DNA of 46,727 bases from positions 1-46,727 of the forward strand of contig JAJRUJ010000015.1 of NCBI GenBank assembly GCA_024277855.1. The letters are read 5' to 3'. How positions within the stretch are numbered: the first letter of the stretch is position 1; every line of letters starts with the position of its first letter. Positions 27,201 through 35,436 of this stretch are shown here, piece after piece. Source of the stretch: Candidatus Zixiibacteriota bacterium. Its GTDB lineage: Bacteria > Zixibacteria > MSB-5A5 > WJJR01 > JAJRUJ01. The position numbers were made by a program, and so were the translations under genes. The notes beneath the pieces are model-generated. The model was not told the origin of the DNA. It made no database searches and saw nothing but the letters and a program-made list of their open reading frames with translations.

Positions 27201-28463
27201 ATGCCACACGGGCAAAAATCGACAATCGTATACCTTACTGTTCTCATAGTCATGTTTGTCGGCTGTGCTGCACCCCATCGGGCGATTCAACTGGCCATGC
27301 CGAAGCTGAACAGCCCGGCCGTGCGGGTTCTGCTGCCACTGACCGCAAACGAATACCGGGTGGATTGCACCGGTTATTTCACTACCCGGGTGGTTGACGC
27401 TTCCGGCGACCAGAATGTCTACTACTGCACTCGGCCGATCAAGCTGGTCTATGAACGATCCCGCTGGACCTTGTATGACAACAGTGGGGCGATATTGGAA
27501 CACGGTTTGGTGCAGATCGCGCTTTCACCAAAAAACAGGGACGACCATCTAAGCATCAACGACAAACCGTACGCCGGCTCGTTGATGATCTATCCACCGA
27601 GGATCGGCACGACGACTCCGCAGGTGATTAATATTGTAAACGTTGATGACTATCTCCTGGGCGTGTTGCCGCCGGAGTTGGGGTTACGTAATGCCGACGA
27701 ATTCGACGCGGTTAAAGCGCAGGCGGTCGCGGCCCGAACCTATGCTCTCTCGCACCTTGGTCAATATCCTTCCGCCGATTACGATCTGCGGGCCGATCAC
27801 ATGGACCAGATTTATATCGGTCTGGAAAAACCGTATGGCTGGGTGAAAAATGCCGTGCAGGAAACCGCCGGTGAGGTACTGCGCTATCGGGGGGATCTGA
27901 TCGACGCGTACTATCATTCAACATGCGGGGGATATACCGACGACATCACCGCAGTCTGGGGGAAAGACCCGGTCCCCTATCTCGTCGGGGTCGAAGATAC
28001 GTTTTGTCGCTGGTCGAAATATTACCGCTGGTCGGAATCGTGGGACATCGAAACCCTGAAGACAAATCTGCGGAGATATCTCGAGAGTCTCGACAACTCG
28101 CCTTTCAAACGATTCGACCGCATTATTTCTCTGCGTACTGAAGGACAGACGCCGGGCGGCCGTATCGAGAAGATGATTGTCGTGACCGATCGAGGCGACT
28201 GGACAATCCTGGGCGACCAGGTCCGCTGGGCGCTGGGCCGTCCCTCCATCGGCGGCTCGATTTTACAGAGCGCCCGCTTTGAGCTGTCCCCGGAATACAA
28301 CGAGCGCGGGCAATTGGCGCGTGTCGTTGCTGACGGCGGCGGCTATGGTCACGGCGTCGGGATGTGCCAATGCGGGATGATCGGCCGCGCCCGCGCCGGT
28401 CAGAATTACCGCGAGATTCTGCAATATTTCTACGCCGGGGCAATGGTCGAAAAAACCTATTGA
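27201..28463 (+). CDS. SpoIID/LytB-domain lipoprotein, probable lytic transglycosylase
   Basis: The 420-residue protein has a lipobox (VLIVMFVGCA, Cys 22), so it should be membrane-anchored in the periplasm. The SpoIID domain covers about 140-415: IVNVDDYLLGVLPPELG holds the expected catalytic glutamate (Glu 159), and YHSTCGGYTDD and GHGVGMCQCGMIGRARAGQN are the other conserved blocks. SpoIID enzymes cleave denuded glycan strands into anhydro-muropeptides, the material that NagZ and AnmK process. The gene follows anmK after 90 bases on the same strand. It is not a sporulation gene here, as no sporulation neighbours are seen. Confidence 0.9.
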   Translation: MPHGQKSTIVYLTVLIVMFVGCAAPHRAIQLAMPKLNSPAVRVLLPLTANEYRVDCTGYFTTRVVDASGDQNVYYCTRPIKLVYERSRWTLYDNSGAILEHGLVQIALSPKNRDDHLSINDKPYAGSLMIYPPRIGTTTPQVINIVNVDDYLLGVLPPELGLRNADEFDAVKAQAVAARTYALSHLGQYPSADYDLRADHMDQIYIGLEKPYGWVKNAVQETAGEVLRYRGDLIDAYYHSTCGGYTDDITAVWGKDPVPYLVGVEDTFCRWSKYYRWSESWDIETLKTNLRRYLESLDNSPFKRFDRIISLRTEGQTPGGRIEKMIVVTDRGDWTILGDQVRWALGRPSIGGSILQSARFELSPEYNERGQLARVVADGGGYGHGVGMCQCGMIGRARAGQNYREILQYFYAGAMVEKTY

Positions 28464-28499
28464 TCCTTCTGAGGTAATCGCGTATTTCACGGTGTGTTT

Positions 28500-29756
28500 A
28501 TGGGGGGAAAAAACGCCGTTTACCGGCTGATACCCGTTGTGCTGGCGGCAATCATCTGGTTTTCCGCATTGGAGATGTCTGTCGCGCAGGAGGAACCGAC
28601 GGCCAAAGGGAGTTCGGTGGAATGGGGGATTACCGTTGGCGTCGGCGCCGCACAAGCCGTGCTGAATCCCTCCGAACAACCCTGGGCGGTGGGTTACGAT
28701 CTGCGAGTCGGCTGGGACCTTCGCCTGTGCAGAACCTGGCGACTGGCTGTTCACGCCGCCCGTCGGCGGTACTGGGATGATACTACCACGACCGATAAGT
28801 TCAAACTGCCCAAACCAACGGAAAAAGCCGCCAATACCTGGAATAACACAATCTTCAACCTCAGTGCGCGGCGGATTTTCTCACCGGACAATCGCTGGCA
28901 CCCATATCTGCAGGCCGGCCTCGGCCTGACTCGCTGGGACATTGCTGACTACAGCTCGGGAGAAATCCGGGAAGTGACCGGAAAGGACGGCGACCCGAAG
29001 AAATTCGAAGCGACTGAATTTCACACCAATTTTGGCGCCGGGCTGGAATATGATCTCTCGTCATCAATCTCGGCGCGAACGGGGATCGATTTTTATTACC
29101 TGACCGGCGCGGGGGCCTCATTTGCCCCGGCGGTGGATGATTTCCGCTCTCGGGGAAACATGGTTTTTTCCCTGGCCTTGACGGCCTATTTCGGTCGTGG
29201 TGAGACATCACCGCCGCCGCAACCGGGCGGTTGGCTAACCGAGTATCCGAACAAAAGCCAGATACCAGAGGCCACGGGCGACGAGGCCGCCGGCGAGACG
29301 GAAAAGGCCATCCCCGACTCCAGCAAAGAAAAACAGCAAAAATTCGAACGGACCGATTATGACAAAGACGGGGACGGGGTTCATGACGCAACCGACCTCT
29401 GCCCGGACACTCCACCGGGCACGGTGGTCGATGCCTATGGCTGCCCGCCCGACGAGGACGGCGACGGAGTAATCGACAGTAATGATCGATGCCCCTTCAC
29501 TCCGGCAGGCGCATTTGTCGATTCGGTCGGCTGTCCGTTTGACTCCGACGGGGATGGGGTCTATGACGGATTGGATTTTTGCCCCGAAACGCCGACCCGC
29601 GACATCGCCCACGTCGATAATACCGGCTGTGTGATCGACCGGGATCGGGATCGTATTCCCGATTATCGCGATGATTGCCCCGATTCAAAACCGGGGGCGA
29701 TAGTCAATGCGCTGGGTTGCATCGCCGATGGTGACGGCGACGGTGTCCTCGATTAG
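28500..29756 (+). CDS. Outer-membrane protein with thrombospondin type 3 repeats, N-terminal part (ends at in-frame TAG)
   Basis: A signal peptide (LIPVVLAAIIWFSALEMSVA) is followed by an eight-stranded-barrel-like domain (about 40-235; GYDLRVGWDLRLCRTWRLAV, FSLALTAYFGRGE), a Pro/Glu-rich linker and five thrombospondin type 3 repeats with calcium-binding DxDxDGVxD patterns (DKDGDGVHDATDLCPDTPPG, DEDGDGVIDSNDRCPFTPAG and so on). The frame stops at TAG (29754-29756) inside the fifth repeat, but LDVCPDSPRGLAVDQDGC and an OmpA domain follow in the same frame. At the stop position the other repeats carry Ala, Ser, Gly or Tyr; Ser (TCG) or Tyr codons are one base from TAG. An alternative GTG start lies at 28494. 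Confidence 0.85.
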   Translation: MGGKNAVYRLIPVVLAAIIWFSALEMSVAQEEPTAKGSSVEWGITVGVGAAQAVLNPSEQPWAVGYDLRVGWDLRLCRTWRLAVHAARRRYWDDTTTTDKFKLPKPTEKAANTWNNTIFNLSARRIFSPDNRWHPYLQAGLGLTRWDIADYSSGEIREVTGKDGDPKKFEATEFHTNFGAGLEYDLSSSISARTGIDFYYLTGAGASFAPAVDDFRSRGNMVFSLALTAYFGRGETSPPPQPGGWLTEYPNKSQIPEATGDEAAGETEKAIPDSSKEKQQKFERTDYDKDGDGVHDATDLCPDTPPGTVVDAYGCPPDEDGDGVIDSNDRCPFTPAGAFVDSVGCPFDSDGDGVYDGLDFCPETPTRDIAHVDNTGCVIDRDRDRIPDYRDDCPDSKPGAIVNALGCIADGDGDGVLD

Positions 29757-30170
29757 CTCGATGTCTGTCCGGACAGTCCTCGGGGACTGGCCGTCGATCA
29801 GGACGGATGTCTGGTCATGACCCAGCTTAGCCGTAAATTGCTGCTTTTCCCCGACTTCGAGCCGGGTTGGGATAAACTCGATGTCGTTTCACTGAAAATT
29901 TTGGACGATCTGGCCAACCGTCTTCAGCGGGCACCGAATGTTTTCGTCCATATCAGGGCCTATACCGACAATATTGGAGAGGCAACGGCAAACGAGGATA
30001 TCTCGCAAAGACGCGCCGACCGCGCTCGACTCTATCTGATCGACCGGGGAATCGCCCCCGAACGGATTCGGGCTATCGGCCTTGGTGAAATCGACTTTAT
30101 TGCCAGCAACGACACGGCGGCGGGGCGCAAACGCAACCGCCGTCTGGAAATCACTTTCGAGTACCGGTAA
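29757..30170 (+). CDS. OmpA-family peptidoglycan-binding domain, in frame after the TAG
   Basis: In frame with the preceding part this completes the fifth thrombospondin repeat (LDVCPDSPRGLAVDQDGC). An OmpA C-terminal domain follows: LLFPDFEPGWDKLDVVSLKI, VHIRAYTDNIGEATANEDIS, QRRADRARLYLIDRGIAPER and AAGRKRNRRLEITFE. The conserved Asp and Arg that hold diaminopimelate are present (YTDN; NRRLEI). The domain anchors the outer membrane to the cell wall, which suits the upstream recycling genes. Separate translation could begin at ATG 29817 but no ribosome site is seen, so I treat this as the 3' part of one gene of about 557 codons. Confidence 0.85.
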   Translation, partial: LDVCPDSPRGLAVDQDGCLVMTQLSRKLLLFPDFEPGWDKLDVVSLKILDDLANRLQRAPNVFVHIRAYTDNIGEATANEDISQRRADRARLYLIDRGIAPERIRAIGLGEIDFIASNDTAAGRKRNRRLEITFEYR

Positions 30171-30373
30171 TCTACCACCACTGTTTCACATTTTCCGATT
30201 CCGCGCGTATACATGACTAAAAATCAGGGTATTTTGACGCCGATATTGTACAATTGTGTGCCAACGGCAATAATTATCCTTGCTACGAGCGTATATAGGC
30301 ATCAAATTTATCTTGTATTGAGGGCGGGGGATTATTTTAAAGACAAGGATTGTAGCGAGGACAAGGAGAAGTC

Positions 30374-31213
30374 ATGCTATATAAAGACACGGCCCTGGTC
30401 GAAACCGGAACGGCCGGAAACGTAATCATGGAAAATGAACCACAACCGAAGCCGAAGACGACTGGTCGTCAACTCGAGGGCAAGTTTGCCCTGATCACCG
30501 GCGGCACGAAGGGGATCGGCAAGGCAACAGCATTGAAACTCGCCGATCTTGGCTGTAATATCGCCGTCAATTATTTCCGCAGCCGCGATGCCGCTACCCG
30601 CACTATCGATGAGTTGAAAGAACGCGGCGTAACGGCGCTGGGCATCCGGGGTAATATCGCCAAATCGGATTTTCATACAAAATTATTCGCTAAAATTCGC
30701 GCCGAATTCGAAGAGTTGAATATCTTCATCTCAAATGCCGCCCTGGGCACCTTCGCCGGCGTTTTCGATATCGAAGAGCGCGATTGGGATCTCGCGATGA
30801 AAACCAATGCCCAGGCATTTCTTTTCTGCGCCCAGGAAGCGATCAAGATAATGCCGGCCGGCGGCAAGATTGTCGCCCTGACCTCCCTTGGCTCCCACCG
30901 AGTCATTCCCGGCTACTCAGCAATTGGTGTCTCAAAAGCCGCCATCGAAGCCCTGACGAAGTACATGGCAATGGCCTCGTCCTGCCAGCGAGTGAATGTT
31001 AACGCCGTCTGTGGCGGGTTTATCGATACCGACGCGCTAAAGGCCTTCCCCAACTATGATGAATTGCTCGAGGAAGTCATCCGACGCTCCCCGCTGGACC
31101 GGGTCGGCACAGCCGAAGAAGTCGCTGATGTAGTTGTTTTCTTGTCCACCGATGCGGCCAATTGGATCACCGGACAGACGATTATTGTCGACGGCGGTTA
31201 TTCTTTGACGTAA
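30374..31213 (+). CDS. fabL: Short-chain dehydrogenase, FabL-type enoyl-ACP reductase III
   Basis: The protein has 279 residues; AAGGAG lies 5 bases before the ATG at 30374, giving an N-terminal extension of about 30 residues. The NAD(P)-binding Rossmann motif is ITGGTKGIGKATALKLADLG, with the SNAALGTF block after it. The catalytic pattern is Tyr-x6-Lys (YSAIGVSK), not the usual Tyr-x3-Lys of this superfamily; that is the mark of FabL and related enoyl reductases. NAVCGGFIDTDALKAFPN and ITGQTIIVDGGYSL also match FabL. It would perform the last step of fatty-acid elongation. No other fab genes are nearby. Confidence 0.85.
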   Translation: MLYKDTALVETGTAGNVIMENEPQPKPKTTGRQLEGKFALITGGTKGIGKATALKLADLGCNIAVNYFRSRDAATRTIDELKERGVTALGIRGNIAKSDFHTKLFAKIRAEFEELNIFISNAALGTFAGVFDIEERDWDLAMKTNAQAFLFCAQEAIKIMPAGGKIVALTSLGSHRVIPGYSAIGVSKAAIEALTKYMAMASSCQRVNVNAVCGGFIDTDALKAFPNYDELLEEVIRRSPLDRVGTAEEVADVVVFLSTDAANWITGQTIIVDGGYSLT

Positions 31214-31243
31214 AGTCGTCATAATCTGCGAAAATGGACAAAC

Positions 31244-31283
31244 ACCTCCAGTATGTTGCGTATATAACGCAGATATTGGAGGT
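31244..31283. promoter_or_regulatory. 40-bp imperfect dyad upstream of the Rrf2 gene
   Basis: ACCTCCA (31244-31250) and TGGAGGT (31277-31283) flank TAT ... ATA and a TTGCGTATATAACGC core. It lies 32 bases before the Rrf2 start. It is the natural candidate operator for this regulator (self-control and perhaps korAB). It lacks a T run, so a fabL terminator is less likely. Confidence 0.5.
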
Positions 31284-31315
31284 CCATGAAGTCCTGAAAA
31301 GATGACGATAGATAG

Positions 31316-31801
31316 ATGAAGCTCAGTCGCAGAACAGATTACGCACTTAGGGCGATGACCTATTTGGCGGTTAAGAGCAACGATGGCGCTTGCTCGATTG
31401 CGCAAATATCCAGCGCTGAAGGTATTCCAAAAGAGTTCACGGCTAAGGTACTCAAAGAGTTATGCCGTTCGGGCTTTATTCGTTCGCGATTAGGTCCGCA
31501 TGGGGGATATCGATTGGCCCGACCGCCCGATGAGATGACGGTACTTGATATCATGGAAGCCCTTGACGGCCCGATGGTAATCAACGATTGTCTGGCCGAT
31601 CCATCATTTTGTAACCAGGTGATTGGCTGTCGCATGCACCGGCTGTTCGGTGAAGTTAACACGGCAATGAAAAAAATCCTGGGATCGGCCACGATCTCCG
31701 ATATTGCCCTGGAAGGCGGTCGTTATGATCATCTCCCGGAAGAAAATCAAACGAAACAAGTGGATATATCGGTGCGACCAGGTGCCTCGAAGATCAACTG
31801 A
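31316..31801 (+). CDS. Rrf2-family transcription regulator with iron-sulfur cysteines
   Basis: The protein has 161 residues. The winged-helix N-terminus is typical (MKLSRRTDYALRAMTYLAVK; IPKEFTAKVLKELCRSGFIR; GPHGGYRLARPPDEMTVLDI). Three cysteines in INDCLADPSFCNQVIGCRMH (about 90-110) match the [Fe-S] ligands of IscR/NsrR/RsrR-type members, so it probably senses redox state, nitric oxide or cluster status. The downstream korAB genes need [4Fe-4S] clusters and thiamine diphosphate, which makes them likely targets. A 40-bp dyad lies just upstream. The ribosome site is weak. Confidence 0.9.
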   Translation: MKLSRRTDYALRAMTYLAVKSNDGACSIAQISSAEGIPKEFTAKVLKELCRSGFIRSRLGPHGGYRLARPPDEMTVLDIMEALDGPMVINDCLADPSFCNQVIGCRMHRLFGEVNTAMKKILGSATISDIALEGGRYDHLPEENQTKQVDISVRPGASKIN

Positions 31802-31880
31802 GAGTTGACAGGAACACCGATTTGTAAACACGAGTTTTTCAAAATAATCAACAGGGAACTTGCACGAGGATCAGGCGAAA

Positions 31881-33734
31881 ATGGTTGAGGCCAAGGTAAA
31901 AGAGAAGCCCATCCAACCCGTGGACCGAGCGACAATCCGCTTCGCGGGCGACTCCGGCGATGGCATCCAGTTATCGGGAGGGCAATTCACGCTGGTAACC
32001 GCCGCGTTGGGTAACGATTTGGCGACATTACCGGATTATCCGGCGGAAATCAGGGCCCCGGCCGGTACTCTCCCGGGGGTCAGTTCGTTCCAAATCAGTT
32101 TTAGTCAGGAAGAGGTTCTGACCCCCGGTGATGAACCGGATGTTCTGGTGGCGATGAATCCGGCGGCACTCAAAACCAACATCGGCGACCTGCCGTCCGG
32201 ACGGATTGTTATCGTCAACTCGGATGCTTTCGGCGAACTGGACTTGAAAAAAGCCGGGTATGAAGTAAACCCACTGGAAGAAGGCGACCACCTCAAGAGT
32301 TACCGGGTTATTCCCGTGCCCATGAGTTCGGTGACGCAAGAGGCGCTCAAAGAATCGCCGCTCAGCAAAAAAGATGTCTCGCGCTGTAAGAATTTCTTCG
32401 CGCTCGGTGTGGTGTATTGGATGTACGACCGTCCGCTGCAACCGACACTCGACTGGATTAAAACCAAGTTCGCCGGCAAATCCGACATCATCGAGGCAAA
32501 CTCCAAGGTCCTCAAGGCCGGGTATAACTATGCGGTCGTCACCCAAATTTTTACCACGCACTATGCGGTACGCAAGGCGAAACTTAAACCGGGAGTCTAT
32601 CGAAATATCACCGGTACCGACGCCACGGTTCTTGGTTTGATCGCCGCCTCGGAGATTTCGGAAACACCGCTGTTTTATGGCAGTTATCCGATCACACCGG
32701 CCTCGGATATCCTGCACGAGTTGTCCCGGCATAAGAACTTCGGCGTTAAAACGTTTCAGGCCGAAGACGAAATGTCCGCGGTCGGCTCAGCGATCGGGGC
32801 CTCGTACGGCGGACATATCGGAGTGACCGGGACTTCGGGACCGGGTATTTCCCTCAAGTCGGAATTTCTCGGGTTGGCAGTGATGGTTGAACTGCCCTTA
32901 GTTGTGATCAATGTCCAACGTGCCGGTCCCTCGACCGGGATGCCGACCAAATCCGAGCAGGCCGACCTGCTGCAAGCTTATTTCGGCCGTCATGGTGAGT
33001 GTCCGCTGGCGGTGGTGGCGGCGGCTACACCGGCCGACTGTTTCCGTATGGTGTTCGAATCGGTGCGCATTGCGACGAAATATATGACTCCGGTGATTTT
33101 CCTCTCTGACGGGTATTTAACTAATGGCGCCCAACCCTGGCGCATCCCGGAAATCGACGAGCTGCCGAAATTTAAAATCGATCGGACGATCGATCCCAAA
33201 ACCTACCGGCCTTACGACCGCGATCCGGTGACGCTGGCTCGTAAATGGGTTGTCCCCGGCACGCCGGGTGTCGAGTATCGTATTGGGGGGCTGGAGACCG
33301 AAGACGGGACCGGCGGAGTCAGCTACAACCCGATGAACCATGAGATCATGGTCCGTTTCCGGGAGGCCAAAATCAAACGGATCGCCGATGATATTCCACC
33401 CTTGAAAATCAAGGGGAACCAAAAAGGCGATCTGCTCGTGCTTGGCTGGGGCAGTACGTACGGCGCAATCACGACCGCCGTCGAACATCTACAGGAACAG
33501 GGGCTCTCGGTTTCCAGCGCGCACCTGCGCTACCTGAATCCCTTCCCCAAAAATCTCGGCGATGTACTCTATCGGTTCAAGCAAGTGCTCGTACCGGAAC
33601 TCAATCTCGGCCAGTTACTGCTGATATTGCGCGGGCAATTTAACCGCGAGTTTATCGGTTTCAATAAAATCCAGGGCAAACCGTTTAAAGTCCGGGAAAT
33701 CCAGGAGAAAATTGAAGAGTTATTGAGGGCATAG
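31881..33734 (+). CDS. korA: 2-oxoacid:ferredoxin oxidoreductase, fused gamma/alpha subunit
   Basis: The start chosen is ATG 31881 (MVEAKVKEKPIQP), giving 617 residues; the frame is open from TTG 31860. The gamma domain comes first (ATIRFAGDSGDGIQLSGGQF, about 20-200), then the pyrimidine-binding alpha domain (GLIAASEISETPLFYGSYPI; GVTGTSGPGISLKSEFLGLA) and the C-terminal domain (LLVLGWGSTYGAITTAVEHL). With KorB it would convert 2-oxoglutarate or another 2-oxoacid and CoA to acyl-CoA, CO2 and reduced ferredoxin. The exact substrate cannot be set from sequence by eye. The stop is 4 bases before korB. Confidence 0.92.
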   Translation: MVEAKVKEKPIQPVDRATIRFAGDSGDGIQLSGGQFTLVTAALGNDLATLPDYPAEIRAPAGTLPGVSSFQISFSQEEVLTPGDEPDVLVAMNPAALKTNIGDLPSGRIVIVNSDAFGELDLKKAGYEVNPLEEGDHLKSYRVIPVPMSSVTQEALKESPLSKKDVSRCKNFFALGVVYWMYDRPLQPTLDWIKTKFAGKSDIIEANSKVLKAGYNYAVVTQIFTTHYAVRKAKLKPGVYRNITGTDATVLGLIAASEISETPLFYGSYPITPASDILHELSRHKNFGVKTFQAEDEMSAVGSAIGASYGGHIGVTGTSGPGISLKSEFLGLAVMVELPLVVINVQRAGPSTGMPTKSEQADLLQAYFGRHGECPLAVVAAATPADCFRMVFESVRIATKYMTPVIFLSDGYLTNGAQPWRIPEIDELPKFKIDRTIDPKTYRPYDRDPVTLARKWVVPGTPGVEYRIGGLETEDGTGGVSYNPMNHEIMVRFREAKIKRIADDIPPLKIKGNQKGDLLVLGWGSTYGAITTAVEHLQEQGLSVSSAHLRYLNPFPKNLGDVLYRFKQVLVPELNLGQLLLILRGQFNREFIGFNKIQGKPFKVREIQEKIEELLRA

Positions 33735-33738
33735 ACCG

Positions 33739-34809
33739 ATGGCAGATCAAGCAACAACAGGAACACCGGCGAAACTGACGCGCAAAGATTTCCAATCGGA
33801 AATCGAGGTGCGCTGGTGTCCGGGCTGTGGCGACTACAGTATTCTCGCCCAGATGCAGAAAATTCTCCCCGAGTTGGGCATCCCCAAGGAGAATATCGTC
33901 TTTTTCTCCGGGATCGGCTGTTCGAGCCGTTTCCCGTATTATATGGATACGTACGGGTTCCACACGATTCACGGCCGCGCACCGGCGGTGGCAACCGGAC
34001 TGCGTTCGGCTCGCCCCGATCTTTCGGTCTGGGTGATCACCGGTGACGGTGACGGTTTGAGTATCGGCGGCAACCACATGCTGCACTCATTGCGCCGAAA
34101 CATGGACATGAATATCATCCTGTTCAATAACCGGATCTACGGCCTGACCAAGGGGCAGGCCTCGCCAACGTCCGAATTCGGCAAGCTGACCAAATCCAGT
34201 CCGACCGGAACAATCGAGCATCCGATTGATCCGGTCTCGTTTGCCCTCTCTTCGGAGGCGACATTTGTCGCCCGCACGCTCGCCAACGAACCGAAACACC
34301 TGGCCGAAACATTAAAACGGGCGGCAACACATCGCGGTTCGTCATTTGTCGAGGTCTATCAGAACTGCAATATTTTTAACGACAATGCCTTTTCCAATTT
34401 CACCGGTCGGAAAGTCCGTGACGAACGGATGATATATCTCGAACACGGTAAACCGATTCTCTTTGGTAAGGAAAAGGACAAGGGCCTGGTCCTCGAAGGG
34501 CTGGAACTAAAAATCATCGAGGTAAAATCCGCTGCCGACAGGGACAAAGTCCTGATTCATGATGAGACACGAGAAGACCCGGTGTTGGCCTATATGCTCT
34601 CGCGGTTATCCTACCCGGAACGGCCGGTGGCGGTCGGGGTGTTTCGCTATGTAAACAAACCAACCCACGGCCAACTGATGCAAGAGCAGATCGATTCTGA
34701 AATTAAAAAGAAAGGGCGGGGCAAGCTTCAGGACTTGCTCAGCGCCGGCACGCACTGGACGGTCAATCCCGACGGGACGGAGACTCGTCCGCTACCCGGT
34801 CGCAAATAA
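33739..34809 (+). CDS. korB: 2-oxoacid:ferredoxin oxidoreductase, beta subunit
   Basis: The 356-residue beta subunit binds thiamine diphosphate and a [4Fe-4S] cluster. Cysteines are in VRWCPGCGDYSI and SGIGCSSRFPYY, with a further one in VYQNCNIFND. The thiamine diphosphate/Mg motif is ITGDGDGLSIGGNH ... NIILFNNRIYGLTKGQ. GAGGG just before the start lies inside the end of korA, so the two are translated together. The C-terminal 60 residues (HGQLMQEQIDSEIKKKGRGK) are typical of KorB from this branch. A strong terminator follows. Confidence 0.94.
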   Translation: MADQATTGTPAKLTRKDFQSEIEVRWCPGCGDYSILAQMQKILPELGIPKENIVFFSGIGCSSRFPYYMDTYGFHTIHGRAPAVATGLRSARPDLSVWVITGDGDGLSIGGNHMLHSLRRNMDMNIILFNNRIYGLTKGQASPTSEFGKLTKSSPTGTIEHPIDPVSFALSSEATFVARTLANEPKHLAETLKRAATHRGSSFVEVYQNCNIFNDNAFSNFTGRKVRDERMIYLEHGKPILFGKEKDKGLVLEGLELKIIEVKSAADRDKVLIHDETREDPVLAYMLSRLSYPERPVAVGVFRYVNKPTHGQLMQEQIDSEIKKKGRGKLQDLLSAGTHWTVNPDGTETRPLPGRK

Positions 34810-34838
34810 AATTTTTTATGGGGTCCCCCCGATTCACT

Positions 34839-34868
34839 TAAAACGCTCCCGGATGGGGGCGTTTTTTT
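34839..34868 (+). terminator. Intrinsic terminator after korAB
   Basis: AAAACGCTCCC and GGGGGCGTTTT form the stem, followed by a run of T residues, about 30 bases past the korB stop. Confidence 0.85.
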
Positions 34869-34905
34869 ATGGGCGATTGTCCCAGGACGATGACAACCGT
34901 ATGTA

Positions 34906-35262
34906 TCACACCGGTGAAAGTGGTTTTTGCTTTCGGTGAAATACCCAACTAACCAGAAAGAGTAATCCGTTGATCAAACATAGAAGAAATGGCCAGGGCA
35001 GGATAAGTTTACCCTCGACTTCTGCGAATAACAGATACCCGGCGACGGTTACCAGTCCCCCGATCAACTCCCATTTCCAGGCGCCGATCAGGCCGAGAAG
35101 CATCATCGCCACTGCGGCAAACATTAGTGTTTCATCAGGTGTAAAACCATCCGAGTCGGATTTTTTGTCACCCACGAGATGTGCCAGAATAAACATCGCG
35201 AAGAAAAGTATGATCAGAACCGCGAGCCCTCGGGCGGACCATCGTATCGTATTTGCCACCAT
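34906..35262 (-). CDS. Small four-helix membrane protein of unknown function
   Basis: The protein has 118 residues with four hydrophobic helices: GLAVLIILFFAMFILAHLVG, MFAAVAMMLLGLIGAWKW, IGGLVTVAGYLLFAEV and PWPFLLCLINGLLFLVSWVF. The loop after helix 1 is rich in Lys, Ser and Asp (GDKKSDSDGFTPDE) and the tail is basic. AAAGG precedes the ATG. Small proteins of this shape are common in FCB genomes and are annotated as uncharacterised. It stands alone on the minus strand. Confidence 0.75.
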   Translation of the reverse strand: MVANTIRWSARGLAVLIILFFAMFILAHLVGDKKSDSDGFTPDETLMFAAVAMMLLGLIGAWKWELIGGLVTVAGYLLFAEVEGKLILPWPFLLCLINGLLFLVSWVFHRKQKPLSPV

Positions 35263-35436
35263 TGCAGACCTTTAAACAACAAGGTTACACATTATGGCCC
35301 TTCAAACAACAGGTGTCGCAATCATATCGACCACTTATTGTTAGCTGTGATATTTATACGAAACGTATTGAGATGTGCCTGCAATTACTGGAATCGAAGC
35401 AAAGTCACTCGGAATAAAATTCAGTCACAACAATGA

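Noticed and set aside
46-29756. Global reassignment of TAA or TAG as sense codons
   Set aside because: All three stop codons end many genes in this window exactly at normal family C-termini (for example TAG at dnaX, kbl and a sorting domain; TAA at recR, korB and another sorting domain; TGA at the SecA zinc tail).
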